A stretch of 64,000 nucleotides of DNA, taken from positions 24,563-88,562 of IMG/VR virus record IMGVR_UViG_3300032770_000015. The stretch is one strand, 5' to 3'. Within the stretch, counting starts at the first letter, position 1. Each line of letters opens with the position of its first letter. This DNA is from a virus. Made by a program: the position numbers and the translations under genes. Under the pieces are notes generated by a model. It was not told the DNA's origin and did no database searches. It saw only the letters and a program-made list of their open reading frames with translations. Shown here piece by piece: positions 37,954 through 46,454 of this stretch.

Positions 37954-38123
37954 ACTACCGCGCGTACTTTCGCGGGCGGTCCGTCGTCGGGACCGCGCCG
38001 AACGTAGAGACCGCGCAGCGCGAGGCCGCCAAGCTGCTGGGCGCCCGGAAGTACTGGGAGGTCCAGATCGAGCAGGTGGCCGCCAACGTCAACCCGCCGG
38101 AACCGAAGGAACCTGCACCGTGA
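37950..38123 (+). CDS. Small unknown protein
   Basis: 57 aa from GTG 37950 (GTGA at both ends). It contains YFRGRSVVGTAPNVETAQRE and YWEVQIEQV, a beta-alpha-beta-like layout. Function unknown. Confidence 0.65.
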   Translation: MNYRAYFRGRSVVGTAPNVETAQREAAKLLGARKYWEVQIEQVAANVNPPEPKEPAP

Positions 38124-38395
38124 CCCCGACCAGTCGCATACGGAAGATGCGCCCCCTCGAGGGCGACCCCAGCCGGACGGACCGCGCCCGGCGCAACGAC
38201 CTGACGCGCGCGGCGATCCGCGACCTGAAGGTGGACCTGCGGGTGCCGACGCACTTCTCGTACCGCGGATTCTACGTCACGCGGTCGTTCTCGACCGCGA
38301 CCTGGTACATCAGCCGCGACGGGACGCCGATCACCACGGCGCCGTCGGCCGCCGAGGCGCGCCGGGTCATCGACACGCTGGCGCGGGAGGCCTGA
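38120..38395 (+). CDS. Paralogue of the 35069 gene
   Basis: 91 aa from GTG 38120. DLTRAAIRDLKVDLR and HFSYRGFYVTRSFSTATWYI match the C-terminal domain of the 35069-35428 product, which has a longer N-terminal part. Function unknown. Confidence 0.7.
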   Translation: MTPTSRIRKMRPLEGDPSRTDRARRNDLTRAAIRDLKVDLRVPTHFSYRGFYVTRSFSTATWYISRDGTPITTAPSAAEARRVIDTLAREA

Positions 38396-38628
38396 TGGCC
38401 TTCACCCGGCGCAGCTTCGAATCGGCCCGGGCGTCCGGGCTCGGAAAGGCGCAGACGCTCGCCCGCGCCGAGGCCGCGACCCGGACGGTCGCCGCCCTGG
38501 AGGGCTGGCCCGTCGCCCGGCTGGCGCTGAAGTTGGCCGCGTACCGGCAGATGGCAGACCTCGCCTGGGCCGACTGTCCCGTCTGCGGGCAGCCCTGGAC
38601 CCAGGGTCACGATCCCGAAACCTGTTGA
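38395..38628 (+). CDS. Small protein with CxxC
   Basis: 77 aa, ATG 38395 sharing a base with the previous stop. A helical body (ARAEAATRTVAALEGWPVAR), then CPVCGQPWTQGH near the end, which could bind zinc with His. Function unknown. Confidence 0.65.
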   Translation: MAFTRRSFESARASGLGKAQTLARAEAATRTVAALEGWPVARLALKLAAYRQMADLAWADCPVCGQPWTQGHDPETC

Positions 38629-38642
38629 AGAAAGGATGACCT

Positions 38643-39020
38643 GTGAAGCGTTTCTTTGATGATCACCCTGTGGGCACGTTGCTGAACGCCGTCGAGGCCG
38701 AAGACGGTGAGCCGCAGGAATTCAGCCAGCCCGCGATCCTCAACCCGAACGGCGCCCCGGCGACGTTCGTGAACGTCTACCGCGTCGAGCGGTGCTATGG
38801 CGGCCCCGAGGAGGGCGGCTGGTGGTACGACACCGGGGAACCGGTCGGCTCGGTCGTCGTCCAGGGCAGCGTCGAGACGCACGTCGTCCGCACCCGGCTC
38901 GAGCGCGAGTATCCGTTCACCCGCGCCCGGTACTCCGTCCTGGGCGGCGAGGACTACAGCGTCCGGGTCGAGGATCACCCGGCCGTCGCGTGGCCCGCGC
39001 AGCGCCCCCACTACTGCTGA
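38643..39020 (+). CDS. Unknown protein
   Basis: 125 aa, GTG after AAAGGATGACCT. It contains EPQEFSQPAILNPNGAPATF, then VYRVERCYGGPEEGGWWYDT and RARYSVLGGEDYSVRVEDHP. Beta-rich. No family recognised. Confidence 0.65.
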   Translation: MKRFFDDHPVGTLLNAVEAEDGEPQEFSQPAILNPNGAPATFVNVYRVERCYGGPEEGGWWYDTGEPVGSVVVQGSVETHVVRTRLEREYPFTRARYSVLGGEDYSVRVEDHPAVAWPAQRPHYC

Positions 39021-39029
39021 GGAGGCCGC

Positions 39030-39434
39030 GTGAAGCCGTCGCAGATCGAACAGCAGATGACCGGGCAGTGGGACACCTGGGTCACGACGACCATCGAGGT
39101 CTCGACCGCGACCCTGGAACGGTTCGCCGCCGCGATCCACACGGTCATCGGCCGTAACGTGGACGTGCGGTACGCGCTTCGCAACGTGGACGCGATGCTA
39201 ACCGCCGCCGCCGAGCTCGCCGTCGCCCGGTCGCTCGAGACCGACCGGCGGAACGGCCAGACGTACCGCGAGCTGCACGCGACCGCCCTGCGCCACGCGC
39301 TCCATGGGGCGGCGTTTCCCCGGCAGACGGGGCGGGCGGCCGACGCCATCAACGAGGGCGCCGAGACGGCCGCCTGGGCGCACGTCGAAGAGGTTCTCCG
39401 CAGCATCCTCGCCATCGAAAGGACCACACCGTGA
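39030..39434 (+). CDS. Unknown helical protein
   Basis: 134 aa, GTG after GGAGG. Helical, with ATLERFAAAIHTVIGRNVDV and AELAVARSLETDRRNGQTYR. Overlaps the next gene by four bases. Function unknown. Confidence 0.65.
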   Translation: MKPSQIEQQMTGQWDTWVTTTIEVSTATLERFAAAIHTVIGRNVDVRYALRNVDAMLTAAAELAVARSLETDRRNGQTYRELHATALRHALHGAAFPRQTGRAADAINEGAETAAWAHVEEVLRSILAIERTTP

Positions 39435-39700
39435 GGTACCGCGTCACCGCCACCACGCTCGACCTGACCTGCGCCTCGCTGCACGTCGGCGCGGTCGTCA
39501 CGTCGGCGCCGATCCGGCACGAGGTCATCGACACCGAGGCGAACGAGCTGTTCGCCGACTGCGCCACCGCGTGGCAGGTCGAGGACCGGTACACCGATTT
39601 CTGGAACCGGATTGACCCCACGCTCGACATCCACCAGCCCTTTCACACGCACCGGGCGACGGAGAAGGTCGTCGTCCTGAACGTCGAGGTGATCCCGTGA
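39431..39700 (+). CDS. Unknown small protein
   Basis: 89 aa, GTG (GTGA overlaps). Starts with beta strands (YRVTATTLDLTCASLHVGAV), then FADCATAWQVEDRYTDFWNR. No family recognised. Confidence 0.6.
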   Translation: MRYRVTATTLDLTCASLHVGAVVTSAPIRHEVIDTEANELFADCATAWQVEDRYTDFWNRIDPTLDIHQPFHTHRATEKVVVLNVEVIP

Positions 39701-39978
39701 ACCCGCACAACCTGAACCTGGTCCCCACGGCCGTCGCGGCGGCCATCGACACCGGGCGCCCGGAGCTGCTGGTCGCGCTCCGCGACGCCGCCCTGCGCGG
39801 CACGTTCGCCCCGGACCGCACGACGGTCGCGGGGCTCGTTGGGGTCATCGCCGATCAGGTCGAGGCCATCGGGCGCCTCCAGCGTCAGCTGGCCGAGGCC
39901 CGCACCCTGGCGACCGAGCTCACGAAGATCGGGAAGGGGCTGCTGCTCGCGGCCGATGCGCTCGGGAACCTGCGGTGA
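39697..39978 (+). CDS. Unknown helical protein
   Basis: 93 aa, GTG. The C-terminal half is a heptad-like helix (ADQVEAIGRLQRQLAEARTL), so it is probably oligomeric. Overlaps both neighbours. Confidence 0.6.
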   Translation: MNPHNLNLVPTAVAAAIDTGRPELLVALRDAALRGTFAPDRTTVAGLVGVIADQVEAIGRLQRQLAEARTLATELTKIGKGLLLAADALGNLR

Positions 39979-40277
39979 ACGTCGCCACGAAGGCCCTGCA
40001 CCTGACGCCCGAGTGCGACCGCCTGGTGGCCGTGTCGGGTGAGTCGCAGCGGATCGGCGCGTTTTTTGCCTGGCTCACGCACGACCGTGACCCCCAGATC
40101 GAGCTCTGTGAGCGGGCGGATCGGGGCGACCAGCTCTGGCCGGTTAGCCGATCCATCGAACAGCTGCTCGCCGAGTACTTCGAGATTGACCTCGATAAGG
40201 TCGAGGCCGAGCGCCGGATGCTGCTGTCGGCGGTCCGGCTCGACCATACCTTGACGGAGGAACCCCACGATGGCTGA
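39975..40277 (+). CDS. Unknown protein
   Basis: 100 aa, GTG. It contains SGESQRIGAFFAWLTHDRDP and SIEQLLAEYFEIDLDKVEAE. The pattern (residue-final helix FxIDLxKxxxER) recurs in phage early proteins without known role. Overlaps the next ATG by eight bases. Confidence 0.65.
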   Translation: MNVATKALHLTPECDRLVAVSGESQRIGAFFAWLTHDRDPQIELCERADRGDQLWPVSRSIEQLLAEYFEIDLDKVEAERRMLLSAVRLDHTLTEEPHDG

Positions 40278-40548
40278 TCGCCCCCGCCCGACCCAGGCCG
40301 AGGTCCTTGACCGTTGGGCGACCGCCGACCCCGTGCCCGTCCCGCGCGTCGCGTTCGAGACCGCGATCCGCTGCATGGGGATGATTGACGCCGTGCGCCT
40401 CGCGTGCGGCGCGTTCGACTGCCAGCTCCCCGAAGGGCGCCTCCTCGTCCGTGTGATCCGCGACGGGTACCAGGTGCTCCCCGACGCCGTACGCCGCGAC
40501 CTGGCGCAGAAGCGCCTCGCCTCCATGCGAAAGGACCCCATCACGTGA
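40270..40548 (+). CDS. Unknown protein
   Basis: 92 aa, ATG after GGAGG. Helical, with FETAIRCMGMIDAVRLACGA and VIRDGYQVLPDAVRRDLAQK. Function unknown. Confidence 0.65.
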   Translation: MADRPRPTQAEVLDRWATADPVPVPRVAFETAIRCMGMIDAVRLACGAFDCQLPEGRLLVRVIRDGYQVLPDAVRRDLAQKRLASMRKDPIT

Positions 40549-41261
40549 CCCGTCCGGTGCAGGAACCCGTCGAGAGCCCCGGCGCCCTGCCGGGCTCGAC
40601 CGACCTTAACCACCCCGCGTTTGGGCAGATCAGCGCGGCGCGCGTCTCCGGCGCACCGGGCGCGGCGCTGTACGGGTCGGACTTCCGCCACGGCAACTGG
40701 GTGATCATCCGCATCGCGCGCTCGACGCTCGGGGGCGACATCTCGCACGACTGGCCCCACGCCCGCGAGGAGCTCATCGAGGTCTGGCTGTCCGAAGCCC
40801 AGTGGGCGACGTTCGTCAGCTCGATGAACGTGGGTGACGGCCCGCAGTGCACCATCTACCACGTCGGGGGCGAGCGGATGCCCGCCCTGCCCCTGCGCCG
40901 GATCGAGACCGTGGCCCGGGCCGAGCTCGACGCCGCAACGGCCGAGACCGCGCGGCTCGTCGAGGAGGCGCTCGCCGCCGTCCGGGGCGAGATCGGGGCC
41001 GGGCTGTCGAAGGTGAAACAGGAGAAGATCATCGGCCGCCTGGAGAAGCTCCAGCGCGAGCTGTCCGACGGCATTCCGTGGATGGCCAAGACGTTCGCCC
41101 GCCACATGGAGACGACCGTCGAGAAGGCGAAGATGGAGGTGAACGCCTACATGACGCACACGCTGCAGCGCATGGGGATCACCGCCCTGGGCGGCGCGCC
41201 CCCGGCTCCGTTGCAGCTTACCGACGGTTCCCCGACGGACGACACGAAAGGACAGCCGTGA
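40545..41261 (+). CDS. Unknown protein with coiled coil
   Basis: 238 aa from GTG 40545 (GTGA). Residues 30-110 are a beta-rich domain (SDFRHGNWVIIRIARSTLGG to VSSMNVGDGPQCTIYHVGG). Residues 125-210 are a long charged helix (EEALAAVRGEIGAGLSKVKQ). The N-terminal domain fits a recurrent phage type; its role is unknown. Confidence 0.7.
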   Translation: MTRPVQEPVESPGALPGSTDLNHPAFGQISAARVSGAPGAALYGSDFRHGNWVIIRIARSTLGGDISHDWPHAREELIEVWLSEAQWATFVSSMNVGDGPQCTIYHVGGERMPALPLRRIETVARAELDAATAETARLVEEALAAVRGEIGAGLSKVKQEKIIGRLEKLQRELSDGIPWMAKTFARHMETTVEKAKMEVNAYMTHTLQRMGITALGGAPPAPLQLTDGSPTDDTKGQP

Positions 41262-42067
41262 CCGACCGCGCCACGATCATCGCGCGCCTGCAGAAGCTGC
41301 GGGCGACCGCTGAATCCTACCAGGAGCTCGGGAACGCCGAGGCCGCCGCGACGTACGCGGCGAAGGTCCAGGAGCTCCTCCTCAAGCACAAGCTCGCCAT
41401 GTCCGACGTGGAGTTCGCCGAGGAGGCGGACGCCGATCCGCTCGGGCACCTGTACTTCGACCCGTCGGACGGGTTCTTTCCGGGCGGGCGGGGGCAGACG
41501 CGGCGCATCGCGCACATCGAGCAGCTGGCGATGGGGGTGGCGGAGGCGCACGACTGCGACATGCTGATCGGGCGCCACGGCCAGGTCGGCTACTACTTCG
41601 TCGGGCGTGCGTCCGACGTGGAGATCGTGAAGTTCATGTTCACGACGCTCGGCCGGACCGGGTTCCGCCTGTCGGCCGCCGCGTACCGGCGGGCGAAGAC
41701 GGCGGGCGAGTACACGCGCGGGTTCTACGTCGCGTGGTGGCGCGGCTACGTCACGGCGATCCGGCGTCGGTACGACGACGCCCGGCAGGCCATCCTCGAC
41801 GCCGAGCGGGCGGCCGGGCACGGGACGGCGCTGGTCCGGCTCGACCAGCTGCGGCTGGCCGTTGAGAAGTACGAGAAGGACGTGCTCGCGTCGAAGCCGC
41901 TCCCGGCGGTCGGGAACGGGAACGCCTACAACCCGGACGCCTACGAGCAGGGACACCGGGCCGGACAGAACGTGAACCTGTCGCCGAACGCTGTGCCCGC
42001 CGGGAAGACCGTCGTCCCGCGCGCGCTCGGCCCCGGGCAGAAGGCCCTACCGAAGGGAGGCCGCTGA
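41258..42067 (+). CDS. DUF2786-domain protein
   Basis: 269 aa from GTG 41258. The N-terminus IIARLQKLRATAES, then NAEAAATYAAKVQELLLKHK matches the DUF2786 signature (helical pair, AxxKAQELxxKHxL). Later GYYFVGRASDVEIVKFMFTT and FYVAWWRGYVTAI match the usual C-terminal half. Common in phages and actinobacteria; biochemical role unknown. Confidence 0.8.
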   Translation: MTDRATIIARLQKLRATAESYQELGNAEAAATYAAKVQELLLKHKLAMSDVEFAEEADADPLGHLYFDPSDGFFPGGRGQTRRIAHIEQLAMGVAEAHDCDMLIGRHGQVGYYFVGRASDVEIVKFMFTTLGRTGFRLSAAAYRRAKTAGEYTRGFYVAWWRGYVTAIRRRYDDARQAILDAERAAGHGTALVRLDQLRLAVEKYEKDVLASKPLPAVGNGNAYNPDAYEQGHRAGQNVNLSPNAVPAGKTVVPRALGPGQKALPKGGR

Positions 42068-42291
42068 TGGGTACCTATCGCCTGACCATCGTCTGCGGCG
42101 ACGCCAGTCATGGCTCGGCCGACGACGCTACGGTGACCGCCGATGATCTGGTGGCGGCGCTACAGGTCGCCGTGGATCTGCCCGGCGGCGACGGGCTCTG
42201 GCCCGGTGCGCGCGTTCGGGTTGAAAAGGAGCTGCGCCCGGGTTCCTGGGCGCCGATGGGGCAGCACGATCTACCTGGGCGGTCACCGTGA
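42067..42291 (+). CDS. Unknown small protein
   Basis: 74 aa, ATG overlapping the DUF2786 stop by one base, with GGGAGG upstream. Beta-alpha layout: YRLTIVCGDASHG, VTADDLVAALQVAVDLPGGD, RVRVEKEL. Function unknown. Confidence 0.65.
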   Translation: MGTYRLTIVCGDASHGSADDATVTADDLVAALQVAVDLPGGDGLWPGARVRVEKELRPGSWAPMGQHDLPGRSP

Positions 42292-42548
42292 GCGCCGGGA
42301 CCGCGTGCACCGATTCGGCCCGGCACCGGAAGTACTGGCGCGTCGTCCAGCGTCAGTGCAATCACTCGGCGTTCAACGGGTACCGCCGGACATATAGCGA
42401 CTACTCGACCGTCATCTGCATGGCGCCCGCCGCGATCCGTGGTACCTGCGCGGGCGCCTGGCGCACCAAGGCAGCGTACGTCACCGCGCTTCCCGACGCG
42501 ACCGACGCCGAGCGCCGCACCTTTCGGGTGGAGGAACCGACCGCGTGA
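42288..42548 (+). CDS. Unknown small protein
   Basis: 86 aa, GTG (GTGA). It contains KYWRVVQRQCNHSAFNGYRR and three Cys in all; basic in the first half. No family recognised. Confidence 0.6.
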   Translation: MSAGTACTDSARHRKYWRVVQRQCNHSAFNGYRRTYSDYSTVICMAPAAIRGTCAGAWRTKAAYVTALPDATDAERRTFRVEEPTA

Positions 42549-42757
42549 AGATCGCCGTCGTACTGCACCAGGACCGCCACTGCGATCCGACCGTCTACCT
42601 GTTCGCGGACGTGGGGAAGGCAGTAGCGAAGGCCCGGCAGCTCGCCGGGTCGTACGGCAAGAACTGGTCTGAGGAGCACCGGCCGCGCGGCTACGTCTAC
42701 TATGGCGTCGCCGAGGACACGGCCTCGATCACGATCACGGTCGAGGAGGTCCAGTGA
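42545..42757 (+). CDS. Unknown small protein
   Basis: 70 aa, GTG (GTGA). KIAVVLHQDRHCDPTVYLFA, then a helix KAVAKARQLAGSYGKNW and a C-terminal beta strand. A ferredoxin-like layout is possible. Function unknown. Confidence 0.6.
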   Translation: MKIAVVLHQDRHCDPTVYLFADVGKAVAKARQLAGSYGKNWSEEHRPRGYVYYGVAEDTASITITVEEVQ

Positions 42758-42999
42758 TCTACGACACGCCGCAGCTCACGCGGCCCGTCGGCGCGTGCGC
42801 CTGCCTCGAGCGGTTCCGCACCGACTACGGGTACTGGACCCCGTACCGGCTCTGCGAGGCGCACCGCCGGGCGGCCGTCGAACGCGTGGCCACCCGCCGC
42901 TGGGCCGTCCGCTGGACCGCCGCCGCGACGCAGGCCGCCGCGCGGTGGCTGCACCTGCAGCTCGTCGCGGGCCTACCCGTCCTGAAGGACCCCGCGTGA
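42754..42999 (+). CDS. Unknown small protein with Cys pair
   Basis: 81 aa, GTG (GTGA). CACLERFRTDYGYWTPYRLC in the N-terminal half holds three Cys that could bind zinc with a following His. The C-terminal half is an Ala/Trp-rich helix. Function unknown. Confidence 0.6.
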   Translation: MIYDTPQLTRPVGACACLERFRTDYGYWTPYRLCEAHRRAAVERVATRRWAVRWTAAATQAAARWLHLQLVAGLPVLKDPA

Positions 43000-43190
43000 A
43001 GACCGTCCTGCTCTGCCTGGTCGCCGCGACCGCCGCCTGCGCCGCGCCGACCGCGCCCCGTCGGCCCTGCATCACGGTCCGGGCCGATACGTCCTGGCTC
43101 TATCCCGACCTGCCGCCGACTGGCCCCGGGCACGCGCCCGTCGCCATCGTGCGGGTCGACACGATCCCCTGCATGAAAGGAGCGCAATGA
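42996..43190 (+). CDS. Small lipoprotein-like protein
   Basis: 64 aa, GTG (GTGA). It begins KTVLLCLVAATAACAAPTAP, a signal-peptide-like stretch ending in AAC, a weak lipobox (Thr rather than Leu at -3). The remainder is Pro-rich. It may be exported. Confidence 0.6.
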   Translation: MKTVLLCLVAATAACAAPTAPRRPCITVRADTSWLYPDLPPTGPGHAPVAIVRVDTIPCMKGAQ

Positions 43191-43618
43191 TCCCCACCCT
43201 GCAGTACATGGGCCGCGGGCTCGACCCGCGCCCGGTCAACCGGACGCTCGAGGAGGTCCACGAGCTCCTACTGGTGGACAAGACCCCGGTCGTCGTTCAG
43301 CTCGAGCCGGGCGACGGGACGCGGTACGACTGGCTCCTCGTCCCGGCGGCGTCGTACTACGTCGGTGACGCGCTCGGCGTCATCGGCATCCCGCCCGGCG
43401 CGGCGGCCGAGTACCTGATCATCGTGGACGTGCACGTGCCGATGCACGCTATGGCCGTCCCGTTCGACGGCGCGACGACGGCCGCCGACGTGCGCGAGGT
43501 CAGCGCGAACGCCTGGACGCGGACCTGCCTGGCCTGGTGGCTGAACGTCGTGCACGCCACCGTGGTCGTCACCCCCGCCGAGGAGGGCCTGGGGTTCCCG
43601 GCCGTCCGGCACGCGTGA
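43187..43618 (+). CDS. Unknown protein
   Basis: 143 aa, ATG overlapping the previous stop. Beta-rich: PVVVQLEPGDGTRYDWLLVP, then AAEYLIIVDVHVPMHAMAVP, then a Trp-rich helix ending. No family recognised. Confidence 0.65.
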   Translation: MIPTLQYMGRGLDPRPVNRTLEEVHELLLVDKTPVVVQLEPGDGTRYDWLLVPAASYYVGDALGVIGIPPGAAAEYLIIVDVHVPMHAMAVPFDGATTAADVREVSANAWTRTCLAWWLNVVHATVVVTPAEEGLGFPAVRHA

Positions 43619-43803
43619 CCCCGTATCAGATCACCCGCCTCGAGGCCCTGCTCCGCGCGTTTCTCGTGACGCGGGCGACGGCGCGCGAGGCGGTCCACGT
43701 CCAGGCGCTGCTGCCGACGATCCGCCAGCGGCGCCGGAATCCCCCGACGACGGGCGAACGGAACCGCCAGGAGCGGCGCCGCGCCCAGAAAGGCTGGTCA
43801 TGA
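43615..43803 (+). CDS. Small basic protein
   Basis: 62 aa, GTG (GTGA). Helical start (ITRLEALLRAFLVTRATARE) and a very basic end (GERNRQERRRAQKG). Nucleic-acid binding is possible. Function unknown. Confidence 0.6.
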   Translation: MTPYQITRLEALLRAFLVTRATAREAVHVQALLPTIRQRRRNPPTTGERNRQERRRAQKGWS

Positions 43804-43970
43804 TCCGTCTCATCACGCTGCCCCCGTTCGTTATCATCGGCGCCGCGTTCGGGCTCGGTGCGGCCGTCGGCATGGCCGTCGGCTGGGTCGGCGCCGCGCT
43901 GATGGCCGCGGCTAAGCTGGGCGACGAAACCTGCGCCCGGGCGCCGGAATGCCCGCTGAGGTTCACGTGA
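43800..43970 (+). CDS. Small membrane protein
   Basis: 56 aa, ATG (ATGA). One Gly/Ala-rich transmembrane region (FVIIGAAFGLGAAVGMAVGW), then a short tail with two Cys. Function unknown. Confidence 0.6.
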   Translation: MIRLITLPPFVIIGAAFGLGAAVGMAVGWVGAALMAAAKLGDETCARAPECPLRFT

Positions 43971-44185
43971 CCCGGCGCGAGGCGCTCGCCTACGCGCTCG
44001 GGCGCCACCCCGAGTGCAGCTATGCCGAGGCCGAGTACGGGCTGAACATCGTCCTGCAGCCCACGTGGCAGGTTAACCTCTGGCGCAACAAGGAGTGCCG
44101 GGACGCGGGCGACCCGGTACGGGCCATCGAGGATAACCTGCACCGCGACGGGCCGCTGTTCCCCGGCCCGGGCGATGACGTATGA
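43967..44185 (+). CDS. Unknown small protein
   Basis: 72 aa, GTG (GTGA). It contains ALAYALGRHPECSYAEAEYG and WRNKECRDAGDPVRAIEDNL. No family recognised. Confidence 0.6.
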   Translation: MTRREALAYALGRHPECSYAEAEYGLNIVLQPTWQVNLWRNKECRDAGDPVRAIEDNLHRDGPLFPGPGDDV

Positions 44186-44607
44186 TCCACGCCCTCTCGC
44201 GGTTGCAGGTCGTCCCGGGGAAGACCCGCACGGCCTGCGGCGTCCACCTCGTCGCCCCGGCGGCCGGGCAGGTGACGCGCGATTACCGCGCCGTCGAGTG
44301 TCGCCGGTGCCGCCCCCTGATCCCCTACTCCGAGTGCCGCGCCTCATGGCTAGCCGACCAGCCGCCCGGGACGGCGCAGCTCATCTGCACGATCCGGGTC
44401 GCGGCGCTCGACGGGCGCGAAGCGACGCTGGCCATCGGCACCATGCTGATGGCCGAACCCCACCCGCACATTCTCGCCGAGGAGCTCGACGCCGCGGCGA
44501 CCGTCCCGCTGCGCGTCCGGCTGACGCGCGACCCGACCTTCATCTTCCTGGTCCACCCGGACCGGGTGCGCCTGCTGAAGCAGGTGCGAAAGGAGACCGA
44601 CGCTTGA
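44182..44607 (+). CDS. Unknown protein
   Basis: 141 aa, ATG (ATGA). RTACGVHLV and VECRRCRP could be a weak zinc-binding pair in the N-terminal 50 residues. The rest is beta-alpha with ATLAIGTMLMAEPHPHILAE. Function unknown. Confidence 0.6.
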   Translation: MIHALSRLQVVPGKTRTACGVHLVAPAAGQVTRDYRAVECRRCRPLIPYSECRASWLADQPPGTAQLICTIRVAALDGREATLAIGTMLMAEPHPHILAEELDAAATVPLRVRLTRDPTFIFLVHPDRVRLLKQVRKETDA

Positions 44608-45089
44608 GCGACTACGCGAAGGAGACCGACGCCCGCCACGCGGAGATCGTCGCGCGGCTGCAGGCGATCACGAAGGGCTGCCGCCCGGACATGCACGAGC
44701 CGGACGAGCAGGACCTCAAGGCGCGCGTCGTCGGGTACGCGCTCGACAACGCCATGGGGTCCGCCGTGGACGTGACCGCGCTGCAGCGCGGGTTCCAGGA
44801 GTTCGTCGTCATCCTCGAGCGGTTCTTCGAGGGGCGGCCGAAGGGCCACGGGCTGATGCTCGAGGCATTTAACCTCGCCGACCTGCTCGCCATCGCGCGG
44901 CGGGCGGCCATCCCGTCGGCCGGGGCGCGCGAGGCGGGCGACCTGGCCCTGCACGCCCTGGAGATCTTGCTCTCCGGGGTCGTGTTCAACGACGAGGGGA
45001 TCAAGGAGGTCAACCTGCAGACGCTGCACACCGCGGTCACGCTCGGCCACGATGCGCTCATCGCCGCGGGTTCGGCCGCGCCCGCGTGA
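44604..45089 (+). CDS. Unknown helical protein (TTG start)
   Basis: 161 aa from TTG 44604 (TTGA overlap), the best fit to the coupling pattern. Helical, with QRGFQEFVVILERFFEGRPK and LADLLAIARRAAIPSAGARE. No family recognised. Confidence 0.65.
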   Translation: MSDYAKETDARHAEIVARLQAITKGCRPDMHEPDEQDLKARVVGYALDNAMGSAVDVTALQRGFQEFVVILERFFEGRPKGHGLMLEAFNLADLLAIARRAAIPSAGAREAGDLALHALEILLSGVVFNDEGIKEVNLQTLHTAVTLGHDALIAAGSAAPA

Positions 45090-45583
45090 GACACGTCGGG
45101 ATCGTCGGGGCCGAGGCGGCGAAGTTCACCCCGATCACGGCGGCCACGGCGAAGTCGATCATCGCCGAGCTCGTGCGGCCCGACGTGACGGTGGTCAGCG
45201 GGCACTGCCCGCTCGGGGGCGTCGACATCTGGGCCGAGGACGCCGCTGCCGCTGCCGGTCGGCCCACGCGGATCTTCGCGCCCCAGCACCAGCGCTGGGC
45301 CGACGGATATAAGCCGCGGAACCTGAGCATCGCGTCCATCGCCGACATTGTGCACGTCATCACCGTCGCCGAGCTGCCGCCCGGGTTCCGGGGCCGCCGG
45401 TTCGCGTCCTGCTATCACTGCGCGGGGCTGGCCGACGGGACCGGGAAGTGGCCCGCGCCGACGAGCCACATCAAGTCCGGTGGGTGCTGGACCGCCCGCC
45501 GTGCGCTGGACTTCAGCAAGCCTGCCACGTGGTACATCATCGCCCCCGACGGGGGCTTCACCGTGAAAGGAGACATCGCATGA
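45086..45583 (+). CDS. SLOG-like nucleotide-binding protein
   Basis: 165 aa, GTG (GTGA). HVGIVGAEAAKF, then VVSGHCPLGGVDIWAEDAAA and TRIFAPQ follow the Rossmann-like SLOG/YpsA pattern (DUF2493-type), which binds nucleotides or nucleotide-derived ligands. A C-terminal part has CYHCAGL. Related phage proteins are common; substrate unknown. Confidence 0.65.
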   Translation: MRHVGIVGAEAAKFTPITAATAKSIIAELVRPDVTVVSGHCPLGGVDIWAEDAAAAAGRPTRIFAPQHQRWADGYKPRNLSIASIADIVHVITVAELPPGFRGRRFASCYHCAGLADGTGKWPAPTSHIKSGGCWTARRALDFSKPATWYIIAPDGGFTVKGDIA

Positions 45584-46074
45584 ATCGCTGGACCCGCTGG
45601 TGCTTGCCCCTGTTGCTCGTCCTCGTCGCCGCCGCCTGCACGGAGAACTACGCGAACGGGGAACGAATCGGGCTCGTGACGCAGTTTTCCCGCGCCGGGG
45701 TCATCTGGAAGACCTGGGAGGGGCACCTCAACCTGACGCAGACCGGGATGAATTCCTCGTCCACGGCGCCGTTCGACTTCTCCATCGACAGCGACCACGA
45801 GGACCCGGTGGTCATCGCAGCCATCGACAGCGCGGCGCAGTATGGCTGGAAGGTCAAGCTCGTGTACCACGAGACCTTCGGCAAGAACTGGTTCGAGAAC
45901 CGTGGCGAGACCGACCACTTCATCACGCGCGTCGAGGTGCTCGACAAGAACCCGGTCGCCTCGGCGTTCAAGGGCGCCGGAACCGCCGCCCCCGCCGCCG
46001 GATCGGGCGGCCGGGCGGTTGACACGATCTACGTCGTCATCGTCGGGCGGGCGTCCGACCGGCCGTCGCGATGA
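45580..46074 (+). CDS. Lipoprotein, phage-conserved type
   Basis: 164 aa, ATG (ATGA). A signal peptide with lipobox LVAAACTE near residues 15-22, then NYANGERIGLVTQFSRAGVI and KTWEGHLNLT. This opening (NGxRIGxVTxFSxxGxxxKTxEGxL) recurs in phage lipoproteins of unknown role. The middle binds no obvious cofactor. Likely anchored to the cell envelope; an exclusion function is possible but only inference. Confidence 0.7.
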   Translation: MNRWTRWCLPLLLVLVAAACTENYANGERIGLVTQFSRAGVIWKTWEGHLNLTQTGMNSSSTAPFDFSIDSDHEDPVVIAAIDSAAQYGWKVKLVYHETFGKNWFENRGETDHFITRVEVLDKNPVASAFKGAGTAAPAAGSGGRAVDTIYVVIVGRASDRPSR

Positions 46075-46454
46075 TGCGCCTCTGGCGCTGGCTCCGGCGC
46101 CCCCGCCTGCCGTACCGGGCGACCGCCGCCGAGGTCCTGGCAGCGCTCGATGCCTGGGCGTTGGCCCGGCAGCGCGGTGGCGTCGTGCCCGGGAGCGATC
46201 CCGAGGTTAGCCGCGTCTGGTCGGTCCTGACCGCCCTGCGCGGCCCGGACGACGACTGCCCCGAGGTGAAGATGCTCGGGGCGGCCCGCGTCCGCGCGCT
46301 CGCCCTGCCGCACCTGTCCATCGAGTACGGGGTCACGAACTTCGACGGGTGCGCCCCGACCGCGCGCGGCGCCCGGAGCGATCATTACGCGGAGCACATC
46401 GAGCGGGCGGTTTACGCCCTGCGCAAGATGAACCTGCTCAAGGAGGACGCTTGA
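46071..46454 (+). CDS. Unknown helical protein
   Basis: 127 aa, ATG (ATGA). A basic, Trp-rich start (RLWRWLRRPRLPYRAT), then helices including AAEVLAALDAWALARQRGG. The end HIERAVYALRKMNLLKED is typical of small phage helical proteins. Function unknown. Confidence 0.65.
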   Translation: MMRLWRWLRRPRLPYRATAAEVLAALDAWALARQRGGVVPGSDPEVSRVWSVLTALRGPDDDCPEVKMLGAARVRALALPHLSIEYGVTNFDGCAPTARGARSDHYAEHIERAVYALRKMNLLKEDA

